Shown piece by piece: positions 16,863 to 25,895 of a stretch of DNA of 64,000 nt. This stretch comes from Lachnospiraceae bacterium (GTDB taxonomy: Bacteria > Bacillota > Clostridia > Lachnospirales > Lachnospiraceae). The stretch spans positions 62,001 to 126,000 of the forward strand of contig JAFSYI010000014.1 of the NCBI GenBank assembly GCA_017450065.1, written 5' to 3'. The notes below the pieces were generated by a model. It saw nothing but the letters and a program-made list of their open reading frames with translations, was not told the origin of the DNA and did not search any database. Position 1 is the stretch's first letter. Each line of letters opens with the position of its first letter. The position numbers and the translations under genes were made by a program.

Positions 16863-19387
16863 TGAAGCAGGAAAAGGAAGAGAATAGAAAGAGATCGGGG
16901 CGTGAAAGTATCTTTATGGCCGGTACGATATTCCTTGGAGTGGTGAGCATCCTTCTGGGAGCGCTGCTTGCAAGGGAGAACAGTACTATCGCGGGATACA
17001 ACGCACAGCTTACACGCATACAGAATACCGCGGAATCGTATGTTCAGATTGAGCGATCCCTTCGTGAAGGATCGGATCTTCTGACCGACTGCGCAAGAAA
17101 TTATATAATCACGGCAAACATAGTATATCTGGATGCGTATTTTGTTGAGCTCGAGGACAGGGGACGCAGGGATGACGCGATACAGATGCTTTCCGAGATC
17201 GAGCATACAGATGAGGCATATAATATTCTGGTAAAGGCAAAGAAGGAATCGGATGATCTTGCAAAGGTTGAAGAGCACGCGATGGCTCTGGCCGCACTTG
17301 CATACGGAGAGTATAATGATACGTTAAGAGATGAGCTGCTGTATTACGAACTGCTTGAATATGAGAGATCGTTAAGCGCGGATGAGCAGAAAAGCATGGC
17401 AAAGGATCTGCTCTTTTCCGAAGTTTATGAGCGTTCGAGACGAAAGATATATTCCCTTCTTGACTCGTTCCTTGATGAGTCGCTCAGAAGCATCGAACAG
17501 AACAGGGCAGGTATCATTAAGGAGCTGAACGTGTCTGTCAGATATCAGAATGTGCTGACATACAGCTTCCTTCTGTTCCTTCTGTGTTCTCTTATTATGC
17601 TTGTCAGGATCAACAGGGCCTATTCAAACAGCGACAGGGAGACTGAAGAGCTGAATTCACAGATCAGACAGCTGAGCGGTGAACTTGAAAAAATGACCAA
17701 ACAGCGGGATGAGGCGAATAACGCCAGAAATGTTTTCCTGAGCAATATGTCGGGTATTATGCGGTCCCCGATAAACAGTATCATAGATCATGCGGATGTT
17801 ACAATGAGATTCGTGGATGATCCCAAACGCATAACGGATCATATAAGAAGCATCGATCACGAGGCACAGATACTGCTTGATCTTGTAAATGAAGTCCTTG
17901 CCCTCGGAAGAAGCGAGAGAGGAATGGTGACCATGCGTCACGATCCCATGGATATAATCGGGTTCTTCAACAGCTGCGCAGGTATTGTCAAGGGTCTTAC
18001 CATGGATGCGTGTATTAATCTTAAAAGAGATGTCGGTCTGATCCTTCATCCGAATGTGCTGGGTGATGAACTGCATCTTAGGCAGGTGATCTTAAACATA
18101 GTCGACAATTCCATTAAGTTTACCCGTGAAGGCGGCGTTATCACGCTCAGGATAAACGAGGAGATCGTAACCGATGCCGGCTCAGATAAGGCTGAGTTTG
18201 TTATAGAAGTGGAAGATAACGGTACCGGAATGAGCAGGCAGTATGTAAAGAATATGTTTGAGAGCTTTTCAAACGTGACAGATGCGATGGCAGCCGGGAA
18301 CGGACTCGGGATCGGAATGAGCATTACCAGAAAATATGTGGAGCTCATGGGCGGTACTATAAATGTCGAGAGTGAACTGCAGGTCGGTACAAAATACACT
18401 GTCAGGCTTCCGATGGATATATTCCGTGCGCCGGCAAAGGACAGTGATTCCGAAAAGATAAAGCAGCTTGAAGGAGCTCATATCCTGATAGCGGAAGATA
18501 ACGAGCTTAACATGGAGATCGCGCGCAAGATGCTTATCGAAGAGGGAGCCACCGTAAGCTCCGCGGGGAACGGACTTATAGCCCTGAGCCTTTACCGTTC
18601 ATCTGAAGAGGGAAGCTATGACGCCATCCTTATGGATGTGGCCATGCCTGTGCTCGACGGAATTGCCACAGCCAAGGAGATAAGGGCAAGCACAAGAAAT
18701 GACGCCAGGACCGTTCCCATAATAGCGATGATCGCAAGCAGTACGGATGATGACATAAATATGCTCCTGGATGCCGGAATGAGTGATTATATTGCCAAAC
18801 CGGTTGACGTTACGCAGCTTGTCAGGACGCTTCTTGCTTCAATGAAGAAGCAGTCAAACGAACTGGCGGAAAGACTGGAGAAGGCTTTAAGAGATGCCAA
18901 TACGGATGCCCTTACCGGTGTTAAGAACAGGAATGCCTATGAGCTGTCGACGGGAAGGATCAACGTTGAGATAGACAGCAGCAATGAAAAGGTAGAATTC
19001 ATGATCGTTATATGCGATGTGAACGGCCTTAAATCCATAAATGACAATATAGGTCATGATGAAGGCAACAAGCTGCTGGTAAACGCCTGCAGGCTCATAT
19101 GCCGCACCTTTAAGAGAAGCCCTGTGTTCAGGATCGGAGGTGACGAGTTTGTGGCCATCCTGAGAAACGATGATTATGCGAACCGCGAAACACTTATCAG
19201 CGGGCTCATGGAACGTATGACAGCCGAGAATTACGATCCCATGGATGCGACGAATGTTTCGTTTGCCATAGGAGCGGCTGATTTTGATCCGGAAATTGAC
19301 AATGACTGCTCTGACGTGTTTAAGAGAGCAGACGCCATGATGTATGAGCATAAGAAGCAGATAAAGGGTGAGGGAAACGTACGGTAG
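16859..19387 (+). CDS. Hybrid sensor kinase-like / receiver / GGDEF protein lacking the phospho-His
   Basis: An 842-residue protein. TM1 is at about 20-42, an extracytoplasmic helical sensor (about 43-225) and TM2 (about 230-250) follow, then a coiled coil and a HisKA-like segment. There the usual MSHEIRTP reads MSGIMRSP, so the phosphoacceptor His is Gly near residue 299. The HATPase domain is intact in outline (NIVDNSIKF, EDNGTGMS, GLGIGMSI). The receiver has AEDNE, acceptor Asp in LMDVAMP and Lys in AKPVD. The C-terminal GGDEF is complete (GGDEF near 760). Start is GTG 16859 or ATG 16862, sharing TGATG with the glgX stop. Confidence 0.9.
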   Translation: MMKQEKEENRKRSGRESIFMAGTIFLGVVSILLGALLARENSTIAGYNAQLTRIQNTAESYVQIERSLREGSDLLTDCARNYIITANIVYLDAYFVELEDRGRRDDAIQMLSEIEHTDEAYNILVKAKKESDDLAKVEEHAMALAALAYGEYNDTLRDELLYYELLEYERSLSADEQKSMAKDLLFSEVYERSRRKIYSLLDSFLDESLRSIEQNRAGIIKELNVSVRYQNVLTYSFLLFLLCSLIMLVRINRAYSNSDRETEELNSQIRQLSGELEKMTKQRDEANNARNVFLSNMSGIMRSPINSIIDHADVTMRFVDDPKRITDHIRSIDHEAQILLDLVNEVLALGRSERGMVTMRHDPMDIIGFFNSCAGIVKGLTMDACINLKRDVGLILHPNVLGDELHLRQVILNIVDNSIKFTREGGVITLRINEEIVTDAGSDKAEFVIEVEDNGTGMSRQYVKNMFESFSNVTDAMAAGNGLGIGMSITRKYVELMGGTINVESELQVGTKYTVRLPMDIFRAPAKDSDSEKIKQLEGAHILIAEDNELNMEIARKMLIEEGATVSSAGNGLIALSLYRSSEEGSYDAILMDVAMPVLDGIATAKEIRASTRNDARTVPIIAMIASSTDDDINMLLDAGMSDYIAKPVDVTQLVRTLLASMKKQSNELAERLEKALRDANTDALTGVKNRNAYELSTGRINVEIDSSNEKVEFMIVICDVNGLKSINDNIGHDEGNKLLVNACRLICRTFKRSPVFRIGGDEFVAILRNDDYANRETLISGLMERMTAENYDPMDATNVSFAIGAADFDPEIDNDCSDVFKRADAMMYEHKKQIKGEGNVR

Positions 19388-19394
19388 GAAATAC

Positions 19395-19424
19395 TTGACA
19401 ATTATATATACGATATATTATGAT
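19395..19424 (+). promoter_or_regulatory. valS promoter
   Basis: A consensus TTGACA (19395-19400) is followed after 18 bp by TATGAT (19419-19424). The leader is about 100 nt. Confidence 0.65.
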
Positions 19425-19466
19425 TGTGCGAGAGCAGTACGGTGAAAGAATTTTCAATGTAATACA

Positions 19467-19496
19467 AAAGCTCAGGTAGTGCAATACCTGGGCTTT
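19467..19496 (+). other. Leader stem-loop of valS (attenuator-like)
   Basis: AAAGCTCAGGTA and TACCTGGGCTTT pair over 12 bp (one G-U) around a 6-nt loop. The stem sits between the promoter and valS and resembles a weak terminator. The conserved T-box sequence GGTGG-ACCGCG is absent and the leader is too short for a T-box, so this is not a standard T-box. Confidence 0.55.
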
Positions 19497-19530
19497 ATAA
19501 CGTTTTAATAAAAGATTCGGAGGAAATAAC

Positions 19531-22404
19531 ATGAGCAGAGAACTGGCCAAGACCTACGATCCCAAAGGAATGGAGGAAAGGATCTATAACAAGTGGATCG
19601 ATAAGAATTATTTTCATGCGGAGGCAGACAGGAGCAGAAAACCGTTTACGATAGTTATTCCGCCCCCGAATATCACGGGACAGCTTCATATGGGTCATGC
19701 CTTTGACAATACAATGCAGGATATCCTTATCCGTTTTAAGAGGATGCAGGGGTATAATGCCCTGTGGCAGCCGGGCTGTGATCACGCCAGTATAGCGACA
19801 GAGGTTAAGATAATAGAGAAGCTTAAGGAAGAAGGTATCAATAAGGAGGATCTCGGACGTGAGGGATTCCTTAAACGCGCATGGGAATGGAAGGAAGAAT
19901 ACGGCGGACGCATAGTATCCCAGCTTAAGAAGCTTGGCTCATCCTGTGACTGGGAGCGTGAGCGCTTCACCATGGATGAGGGCTGCAATAAGGCCGTTAA
20001 CGAGGTGTTCGTTAATCTGTACAATAAAGGACTCATTTATAAAGGAAACAGGATAGTTAACTGGTGTCCGGTATGCCGGACAACGATATCCGATGCAGAG
20101 GTAGAGCATGAGGAACAGGCCGGACACTTCTGGCATATACGTTATCCTGTTGCGGGCACCAAAGAAGCGGAGGCAATGCTTGCCGGAAGAAAATGCGAAT
20201 CTCCCGATGAGAAGAATTACGTCGTTGTTGCCACCACAAGACCGGAAACAATGCTTGGGGATACTGCGCTGGCCGTTAACCCCGGGGATGAAAGATATAC
20301 CTCAATAAACGGAAAAACGGTAGTACTTCCGCTTATGAACAGTGAGATCCCCGTGATCGCGGATTCTTACGTTGATAAGGAATTCGGAACCGGTGTTGTC
20401 AAGATAACCCCGGCTCATGATCCCAATGACTTCGAGGTGGGCAAAAGGCATGGCCTTGAGGTTATCAATATAATGAATGATGATGCCACCATAAATGAAA
20501 AAGGCGGCAGATATGCGGGAATGGAGAGATATGAGGCAAGGAAGCAGGTTGTTGCCGATCTTGAAGCACTCGGCCTGCTTGTTAAGGTAGAAGATCATTC
20601 CCATAACGTAGGTACTCACGACCGCTGCGGATGCACGATAGAGCCCATGGCCAAGGCACAGTGGTTTGTTGCGATGGAAAAGCTGGCCGGCCCCGCCATT
20701 GAGGTGCTTAAGGCTACACGCGAGGGACGCGACTGTAAGTACGGGGAGTTAAGGTTTGTTCCCGAAAGATTCGATAAGACATACCTTCACTGGCTGGAGG
20801 GGATCAGGGACTGGTGTATTTCAAGACAGCTCTGGTGGGGACACAGGATACCCGCATACTACTGCGGGGACTGCGGTGAGGTGACAGTGTCAAAGGAAGC
20901 GCCTTCCAAATGTCCGAAGTGCGGCAGCGTTCATCTTAAGCAGGATGAGGATGTGCTTGATACATGGTTCTCATCGGCGCTGTGGCCGTTCTCGACCCTT
21001 GGCTGGCCGGATAAGACAGAGGAGCTTGATTATTTCTATCCCACGGATGTTTTGGTCACAGGTTATGACATCATCTTCTTCTGGGTGGTACGTATGGTAT
21101 TTTCGGGTATAGAGCATACCGGACATTCGCCTTTCCATACGGTGCTCATACATGGCCTTGTAAGGGATTCGCAGGGCAGAAAGATGTCCAAGTCGCTTGG
21201 TAACGGCATCGATCCTTTGGAGATAATCGATAAATACGGAGCAGATGCACTCCGCCTTATGCTCATGACAGGCAATGCGCCCGGAAACGATATGCGTTTC
21301 TATTATGAGAAGGTGGAGGCATGCAGGAACTTTGCCAATAAGGTATGGAATGCTTCGCGCTTTATCATGATGAATACAGACACCGTTACGTCCGGGGATG
21401 AGAATGTAAGGATCACCAAACCTGCAGACGGAGATCTTGAGCCTGTGGATAAATGGATCATCAGCAGGCTGAACACGGTCGTACGTGATGTGACCGACAA
21501 TATGGAGAAATACGAGCTTGGTGTTGCGGTTCAGAAGATTTATGATTTTATCTGGGATGAGTTCTGTGACTGGTATATTGAGATGGTTAAGCCAAGGCTC
21601 TATAATTCCGGTAACACAGGGAAGGAAGGAATCCTGCAGGATTCCTCTGATGCCTCAAAGCCGGCGGGCTCCCACGAGGCAAAGCTCGTGGGCAGTTCAA
21701 AAAATGCGGCTCTTTATACGCTCAGGAGTGTGCTTGTTGATGCGCTGAAGCTGCTGCATCCCTATATGCCGTTTATTACGGAGGAGATATACTGTGCACT
21801 GCGTGACCAGGAGTCGGAGCAGGGCTTTGGTGAAGAGGTTCCCGCGGAAAGCATAATGATCTCCGCATGGCCCGTTTATTCTGAAGATAAGGAATATGCC
21901 CGGGAAGAGAAGGCTATCGAGACGATCAAGGAAGCGGTACGCGGTATACGTAATGCACGTACCGGAATGAATGTACCGCCGTCAAGAAAGGCTCATGTAT
22001 TTGTGGTGGCAAAGGATGAGGATATAAAGACAACATTCGAAGAAGGAAGACTGTTCTTTGCTTCTCTTGCCTATGCTTCCGATGTAAGTGTACTTCTCGG
22101 GAATGACGATACTTCGGAAGGTGAGAAGCCGTGGGGAGATGATTCGGTTTCGGTAGTGATACCCGGTGCCGATATTTATATCCCTTTTGATGAACTGGTT
22201 GACATAAAGCAGGAGATTGAAAGACTTGCAAAAGAAGAAGCAAGGCTTGAGGGTGAGCTTAAACGTGTCAACGGAATGCTGTCAAATGAACGTTTCATGA
22301 GTAAAGCACCTGCGGAAAAGGTGGCAGAAGAGAAGGACAAGCTCGCGAAGTACACGCAGATGATGGAGCAGGTACAAAAGCGTCTGTCACAGCTTAAAAA
22401 GTAA
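19531..22404 (+). CDS. valS: Valyl-tRNA synthetase
   Basis: A 957-residue class I aminoacyl-tRNA synthetase that charges tRNA-Val. Visible are the HIGH-type motif [10 protein letters not shown], the CP1 editing domain ([12 protein letters not shown]), a zinc-like CGDCGEV...CPKCG cluster, RKMSKSLGN, and a C-terminal coiled coil (about 890-957). It is longer than I expect for clostridial ValS. Between KPRLYN and the ALYTLRSVL helix an in-frame insert of roughly 25 residues is encoded by two perfect palindromes (21627-21692). GGAGG precedes the ATG. Confidence 0.97.
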   Translation: MSRELAKTYDPKGMEERIYNKWIDKNYFHAEADRSRKPFTIVIPPPNITGQLHMGHAFDNTMQDILIRFKRMQGYNALWQPGCDHASIATEVKIIEKLKEEGINKEDLGREGFLKRAWEWKEEYGGRIVSQLKKLGSSCDWERERFTMDEGCNKAVNEVFVNLYNKGLIYKGNRIVNWCPVCRTTISDAEVEHEEQAGHFWHIRYPVAGTKEAEAMLAGRKCESPDEKNYVVVATTRPETMLGDTALAVNPGDERYTSINGKTVVLPLMNSEIPVIADSYVDKEFGTGVVKITPAHDPNDFEVGKRHGLEVINIMNDDATINEKGGRYAGMERYEARKQVVADLEALGLLVKVEDHSHNVGTHDRCGCTIEPMAKAQWFVAMEKLAGPAIEVLKATREGRDCKYGELRFVPERFDKTYLHWLEGIRDWCISRQLWWGHRIPAYYCGDCGEVTVSKEAPSKCPKCGSVHLKQDEDVLDTWFSSALWPFSTLGWPDKTEELDYFYPTDVLVTGYDIIFFWVVRMVFSGIEHTGHSPFHTVLIHGLVRDSQGRKMSKSLGNGIDPLEIIDKYGADALRLMLMTGNAPGNDMRFYYEKVEACRNFANKVWNASRFIMMNTDTVTSGDENVRITKPADGDLEPVDKWIISRLNTVVRDVTDNMEKYELGVAVQKIYDFIWDEFCDWYIEMVKPRLYNSGNTGKEGILQDSSDASKPAGSHEAKLVGSSKNAALYTLRSVLVDALKLLHPYMPFITEEIYCALRDQESEQGFGEEVPAESIMISAWPVYSEDKEYAREEKAIETIKEAVRGIRNARTGMNVPPSRKAHVFVVAKDEDIKTTFEEGRLFFASLAYASDVSVLLGNDDTSEGEKPWGDDSVSVVIPGADIYIPFDELVDIKQEIERLAKEEARLEGELKRVNGMLSNERFMSKAPAEKVAEEKDKLAKYTQMMEQVQKRLSQLKK
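21627..21692. repeat. In-frame palindromic insertion inside valS
   Basis: It begins with a 20-bp perfect palindrome (21627-21646, AGGAATCC-TGCA-GGATTCCT). This is followed by CCCACGAG - 6 nt - CTCGTGGG (21671-21692). It encodes a Gly/Ser/Lys-rich stretch absent from usual ValS at this position. The CCCACGA and AGGATTCC words also occur in the leader hairpin at 1157-1198, hinting at a shared repeat family. Confidence 0.6.
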
Positions 22405-22433
22405 GCAGGCAGAGCATAAGATGAGGAGCCGGT

Positions 22434-22649
22434 ATGATTAACTTTGAAGAAGAGCTTAAGAAGTTCCATCCCAGCCTTGAGATAGAGGGTGTTGAGGATG
22501 CGGTCAGGAATCATGATATGACCGATATGACGGACATTTTTCTGGCTATGATGAAGGAAAAGGCAGACGCAGCCATACAGGCGCGTGCTGAGGGTCAGGC
22601 ACAGGCACAGGCCCAGATGGAACAGATGATGTATACACATCTGGGATGA
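22434..22649 (+). CDS. Small hypothetical protein
   Basis: A 71-residue acidic, helical protein whose C-terminus is rich in Ala-Gln (ARAEGQAQAQAQMEQMM). GAGGAG lies 7 bp before the ATG, supporting expression. It follows valS closely and precedes the TPR protein, so all three may share a transcript. I do not recognise a family. Confidence 0.65.
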   Translation: MINFEEELKKFHPSLEIEGVEDAVRNHDMTDMTDIFLAMMKEKADAAIQARAEGQAQAQAQMEQMMYTHLG

Positions 22650-22706
22650 CACGGAAAAAGGACAGACCGGGAATCGGTCCGGCAATACATATTATCAGAG
22701 GTGGAG

Positions 22707-24104
22707 ATGAAGTGTTATCAGTGCGGCAACCGCCTGTCGACAGAGGATTTCTGTACCGGATGCGGAGCGGATGTCGGTGTATATAAGAAAATAATGGCCA
22801 TGTCCAATTATTATTATAATGACGGACTGGCAAAAGCAAACGTACGGGATCTGTCCGGAGCGGCGCTGAGTCTCAGACAGTCTCTTAAATACAACAAGCG
22901 CAACATGGAGGCAAGGAATCTTCTGGGACTTGTGTATTTTGAGATGGGTGAGGCCGTACTTGCGCTTAGTGAGTGGATAATCAGCAAGAATCTCGAACCC
23001 GTAAAAAATATCGCGGATGAATATATCAATGCCCTGCATGAAAGCCCGACAAGACTTGACAACATAGATCAGACCCTTAAGAAATATAACCAGGCTCTGC
23101 AGTACTGTTATCAGGACAGTAAGGATCTGGCGATCATCCAGCTTAAGAAGGTTCTTTCCATAAACAGGAACCTGATCAGCGGATATCAGCTTCTTGGGCT
23201 TCTGTATATATGCACAGGTGATTACGACAACGCCAAGAGAACGCTGTTTAAGGCATTGTCTGTTGATGCCAGCAATACCACGACACTCGGTTATATAAAG
23301 GAAGTTAACAGGCTGATCCGCGAACAGGAGGAAAAGACAGGCAGGAAGGTAAGCAGCCTGCCCATGGATACCGTAAGCTACCAGAACGGTAATGAGGTCA
23401 TAATACAGCCTGTATATGAAAATGAGAAGAGGGGTTTTTCGAGTATTGTCAACATAGCGATCGGTATAGGCGTCGGGATCGCCATCAGCTGGTTCCTTGT
23501 GTTCCCGGCCAGAATGTCGGGACAGAACAGGATGAATGATGAGAAATTCAAGGAGGTCAGCGAGCAGCTGGCATCAGAGCAGGCATCCAGACAGGAAATA
23601 GAGAAGGCACTTCAGGATAAGCAGAATCAGATGGACGAGCTTCAGAGGCAGTATGACGATCTTACGGGAGCTTCGGGTAAAAGGACAGAGCTTGACTATC
23701 TTATGGATGCGGCGACCGCCTATGTGGATGATCCGACAGATTCACTTGCCATTATGGAACAGATGGATCATATTCCGGAGGAGTATGTTGATACGGCTAC
23801 GGAATCTTACCGTAATCTGTATAATGCGTTAAAAGCAGACAGTGCCACCCTGGCAGCCGACCAGTATATAGAGAGTGCCAAATCTGCTGTGAAAGCCAAT
23901 GATTATAAGACTGCGATAGAGGAGTATACGAAGGCATGGCTGCTGGATAAATCCAATTCGGATGTGCTTATGAATCTTGCACACTGCTACAGGCAGGACG
24001 GAGATACCAAAAAGGCGGATGAGCTGTACCTGCAGATCATAGATACCTTTCCCGATACGCAGAACGCGGCAGATGCAAGAGACTATATGACAGAAGGTGA
24101 ATGA
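22707..24104 (+). CDS. Zinc-ribbon, TPR-repeat membrane protein
   Basis: A 465-residue protein. It opens with a zinc ribbon (CYQCGN...CTGCG), followed by TPR-like helical repeats (about 25-210), one TM helix (about 250-272, IAIGIGVGIAISWFLVF), a coiled coil and then more TPRs outside the membrane (about 370-455). This architecture suggests a scaffold linking cytoplasmic and external partners; partner unknown. ATG 22707 is preferred over GTG 22701 because GAGG is spaced 5 bp from it. Confidence 0.8.
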   Translation: MKCYQCGNRLSTEDFCTGCGADVGVYKKIMAMSNYYYNDGLAKANVRDLSGAALSLRQSLKYNKRNMEARNLLGLVYFEMGEAVLALSEWIISKNLEPVKNIADEYINALHESPTRLDNIDQTLKKYNQALQYCYQDSKDLAIIQLKKVLSINRNLISGYQLLGLLYICTGDYDNAKRTLFKALSVDASNTTTLGYIKEVNRLIREQEEKTGRKVSSLPMDTVSYQNGNEVIIQPVYENEKRGFSSIVNIAIGIGVGIAISWFLVFPARMSGQNRMNDEKFKEVSEQLASEQASRQEIEKALQDKQNQMDELQRQYDDLTGASGKRTELDYLMDAATAYVDDPTDSLAIMEQMDHIPEEYVDTATESYRNLYNALKADSATLAADQYIESAKSAVKANDYKTAIEEYTKAWLLDKSNSDVLMNLAHCYRQDGDTKKADELYLQIIDTFPDTQNAADARDYMTEGE

Positions 24105-24106
24105 AC

Positions 24107-24136
24107 CTGTATTTTGAACCTGTTCTGAACAGTTGC
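24107..24136 (-). repeat. Dispersed repeat copy, left end of a glycosyltransferase-flanking pair
   Basis: Read on the minus strand this is GCAACTGTTCAGAACAGG followed by TTCAAAATACA. It matches the copy at 25835-25863 in opposite orientation with only about four differences over 29 bp. It includes the palindrome CTGTTC-T-GAACAG. Confidence 0.7.
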
Positions 24137-24148
24137 TTTTGGCATAAC

Positions 24149-25618
24149 TCAGCGGGCAAAACCAAGCAGCAGATATGCCGATAATGATGCTGCCGCGAAT
24201 ACGAATACGATTGCGGCGAACAGCCTGAAAAGGATATGATGCTTATCCGTACAGGCATCTGTGGAACCCCCCAGAAATACTGATTCAACAACTATTACCA
24301 GTGCGATGTAACGGAAGTTCATCGCACTGTAATTATTTGATCCGAGTGCGAAAATGAAATAGGAAATGAGCAGGGTTACGTACAGTACTCCAAACAGAAG
24401 TCTGTGTTCGGGCAGGAGCGCGTATTTGTTTTTCTTATCCGTAAGTACCTTCACAGTGGCGATCAGGGACATCACCGCAAGAACCAAAGCGGTAGTGAAC
24501 AGTATGAGTGCAAACAGATTGATGCCACTTGACTCCATACCGAGGTTGGAATCATCAAAAAGAGCTGTTTTCAGCATTGCCAGCCATACATTGTATTCGT
24601 CATAAGCATCCCCGTTTGATATAAGGCAGGGATAGATATTGCCTGTTCTTACATCAAACAGCCGCATAAGCATGCTTGCGTTAAGCTGTTCGCCAACGGG
24701 AGGAATGTAATTGAAGGGCATGCCGTAGGCCAGCATATTCTTTATCTCCCACCATATTCCGAGCGGAAACACTATGATACCGAATACCAGATATTGAAGG
24801 ATGTATTTTCCGATATGTTCCCTGTCTTTGATAAGCTTTAGCAGAAACAGGGCGGCTACAGCCGGTGCAACAGTCCCGCCCGAAAGCTTGGCCATCATAG
24901 ACAGGCCTATGGAAATGGCGAGCATGACAATGATCCTGAGTGAGGGCGTTTTGTACCAGAGTATTACAAGATATACGGATAATACCGCCATCATAAGGCT
25001 TAACGCATCATTGTTTATGCTTCCTGACATTATGGTGAGGGCCGGATGAAAGCATACTATAACAAGAACGATCCTTGTTCCCCATTCCTTTAATTTGAGT
25101 TCACGGCATATGAAATAAGAGATCACGGTTACGGCACATATATAAAACAGAGTCAGTAATTGGACATTTTCCTGAACCTGTCTGTATGCAAGACCGAAAT
25201 GCGCGCAGAATCTCATCCACAGACCGGCTATGATATGATGAAGCGGTGGCTGGAAGAAAGCCCATTTTTCCCGCGGGTCACCGGAGGGAAGAGACAGATT
25301 TTCGTATATGTATTCTATATAACCGGCATGTCCCTCGCCGGTTCCGAAATCTATGACATCATGCTGTCTTGTCCAGATCGCAGTATACAAAACATAGGCT
25401 GTCCGGAACATGGTTCCGAGCAGAAGAATGAGAGCCGGTTCGGATATTGATACCAGCTGCCTGAAAACAAACAGGACAAGTATCACAGCGATAAGAAAGA
25501 ACAGATACTGGGGTCTGCGCAGGGTTTCGGCCGTGGTATCCATGCAGAATGCAAGAAACAGCACCAGGGCGCCAAGCAGTATAAAGGGCTGATAATTGAA
25601 GCTTCTTTCTTTATTCAT
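24149..25618 (-). CDS. Polytopic membrane glycosyltransferase (PMT/ArnT-like, GT-C)
   Basis: A 489-residue protein with about 11 hydrophobic segments. The first long extracytoplasmic loop carries the acidic residues typical of GT-C enzymes (HDVIDFGTGEGHAGYI) and a PPLHH motif. GT-C enzymes of this class transfer a sugar from a lipid-phosphate donor to an external acceptor; neither substrate can be told here. It is the only minus-strand gene between 13.2 and 28.4 kb and is bracketed by inverted copies of the dispersed repeat. AGAG precedes the ATG. Confidence 0.85.
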   Translation of the reverse strand: MNKERSFNYQPFILLGALVLFLAFCMDTTAETLRRPQYLFFLIAVILVLFVFRQLVSISEPALILLLGTMFRTAYVLYTAIWTRQHDVIDFGTGEGHAGYIEYIYENLSLPSGDPREKWAFFQPPLHHIIAGLWMRFCAHFGLAYRQVQENVQLLTLFYICAVTVISYFICRELKLKEWGTRIVLVIVCFHPALTIMSGSINNDALSLMMAVLSVYLVILWYKTPSLRIIVMLAISIGLSMMAKLSGGTVAPAVAALFLLKLIKDREHIGKYILQYLVFGIIVFPLGIWWEIKNMLAYGMPFNYIPPVGEQLNASMLMRLFDVRTGNIYPCLISNGDAYDEYNVWLAMLKTALFDDSNLGMESSGINLFALILFTTALVLAVMSLIATVKVLTDKKNKYALLPEHRLLFGVLYVTLLISYFIFALGSNNYSAMNFRYIALVIVVESVFLGGSTDACTDKHHILFRLFAAIVFVFAAASLSAYLLLGFAR

Positions 25619-25834
25619 GATCTCTCCGCGATGTCTGATGATTTACTCCGGCCGGCCGCAGGATGGCCGGGTCATGATAAGTATAACATATTGTGGCTTT
25701 TCGTAACAGACATAATAATTCAGCCCGGAGGTCAGCAGAAAATCATTGCCGAATCAGCTTATTTCTCATATAATTATATGTGGCTACGGTCAGGATTATC
25801 CTGCGGTTTTAATGGTTGAGATATTTGAAATATT

Positions 25835-25863
25835 GTAACTATTCAGAACAGGCTCAAAATACA
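25835..25863 (+). repeat. Dispersed repeat copy, right end of the flanking pair
   Basis: GTAACTATTCAGAACAGG then CTCAAAATACA, the near-exact inverted partner of the copy at 24107-24136. It lies about 30 bp before the next gene. The preceding 210 bp (25619-25834) hold a GC-rich CCGGCC...GGCCGG dyad and no open frame I would support. Confidence 0.7.
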
Positions 25864-25895
25864 TATATGGAAATATAGGATTCTGGAGGCATATA

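Noticed and set aside
19400-19530. T-box riboswitch before valS
   Set aside because: The conserved T-box sequence and specifier stems are absent and the leader is only about 100 nt.
24107-25863. Classical transposon around the glycosyltransferase gene
   Set aside because: No transposase and no target-site duplication; only the inverted ends are supported.
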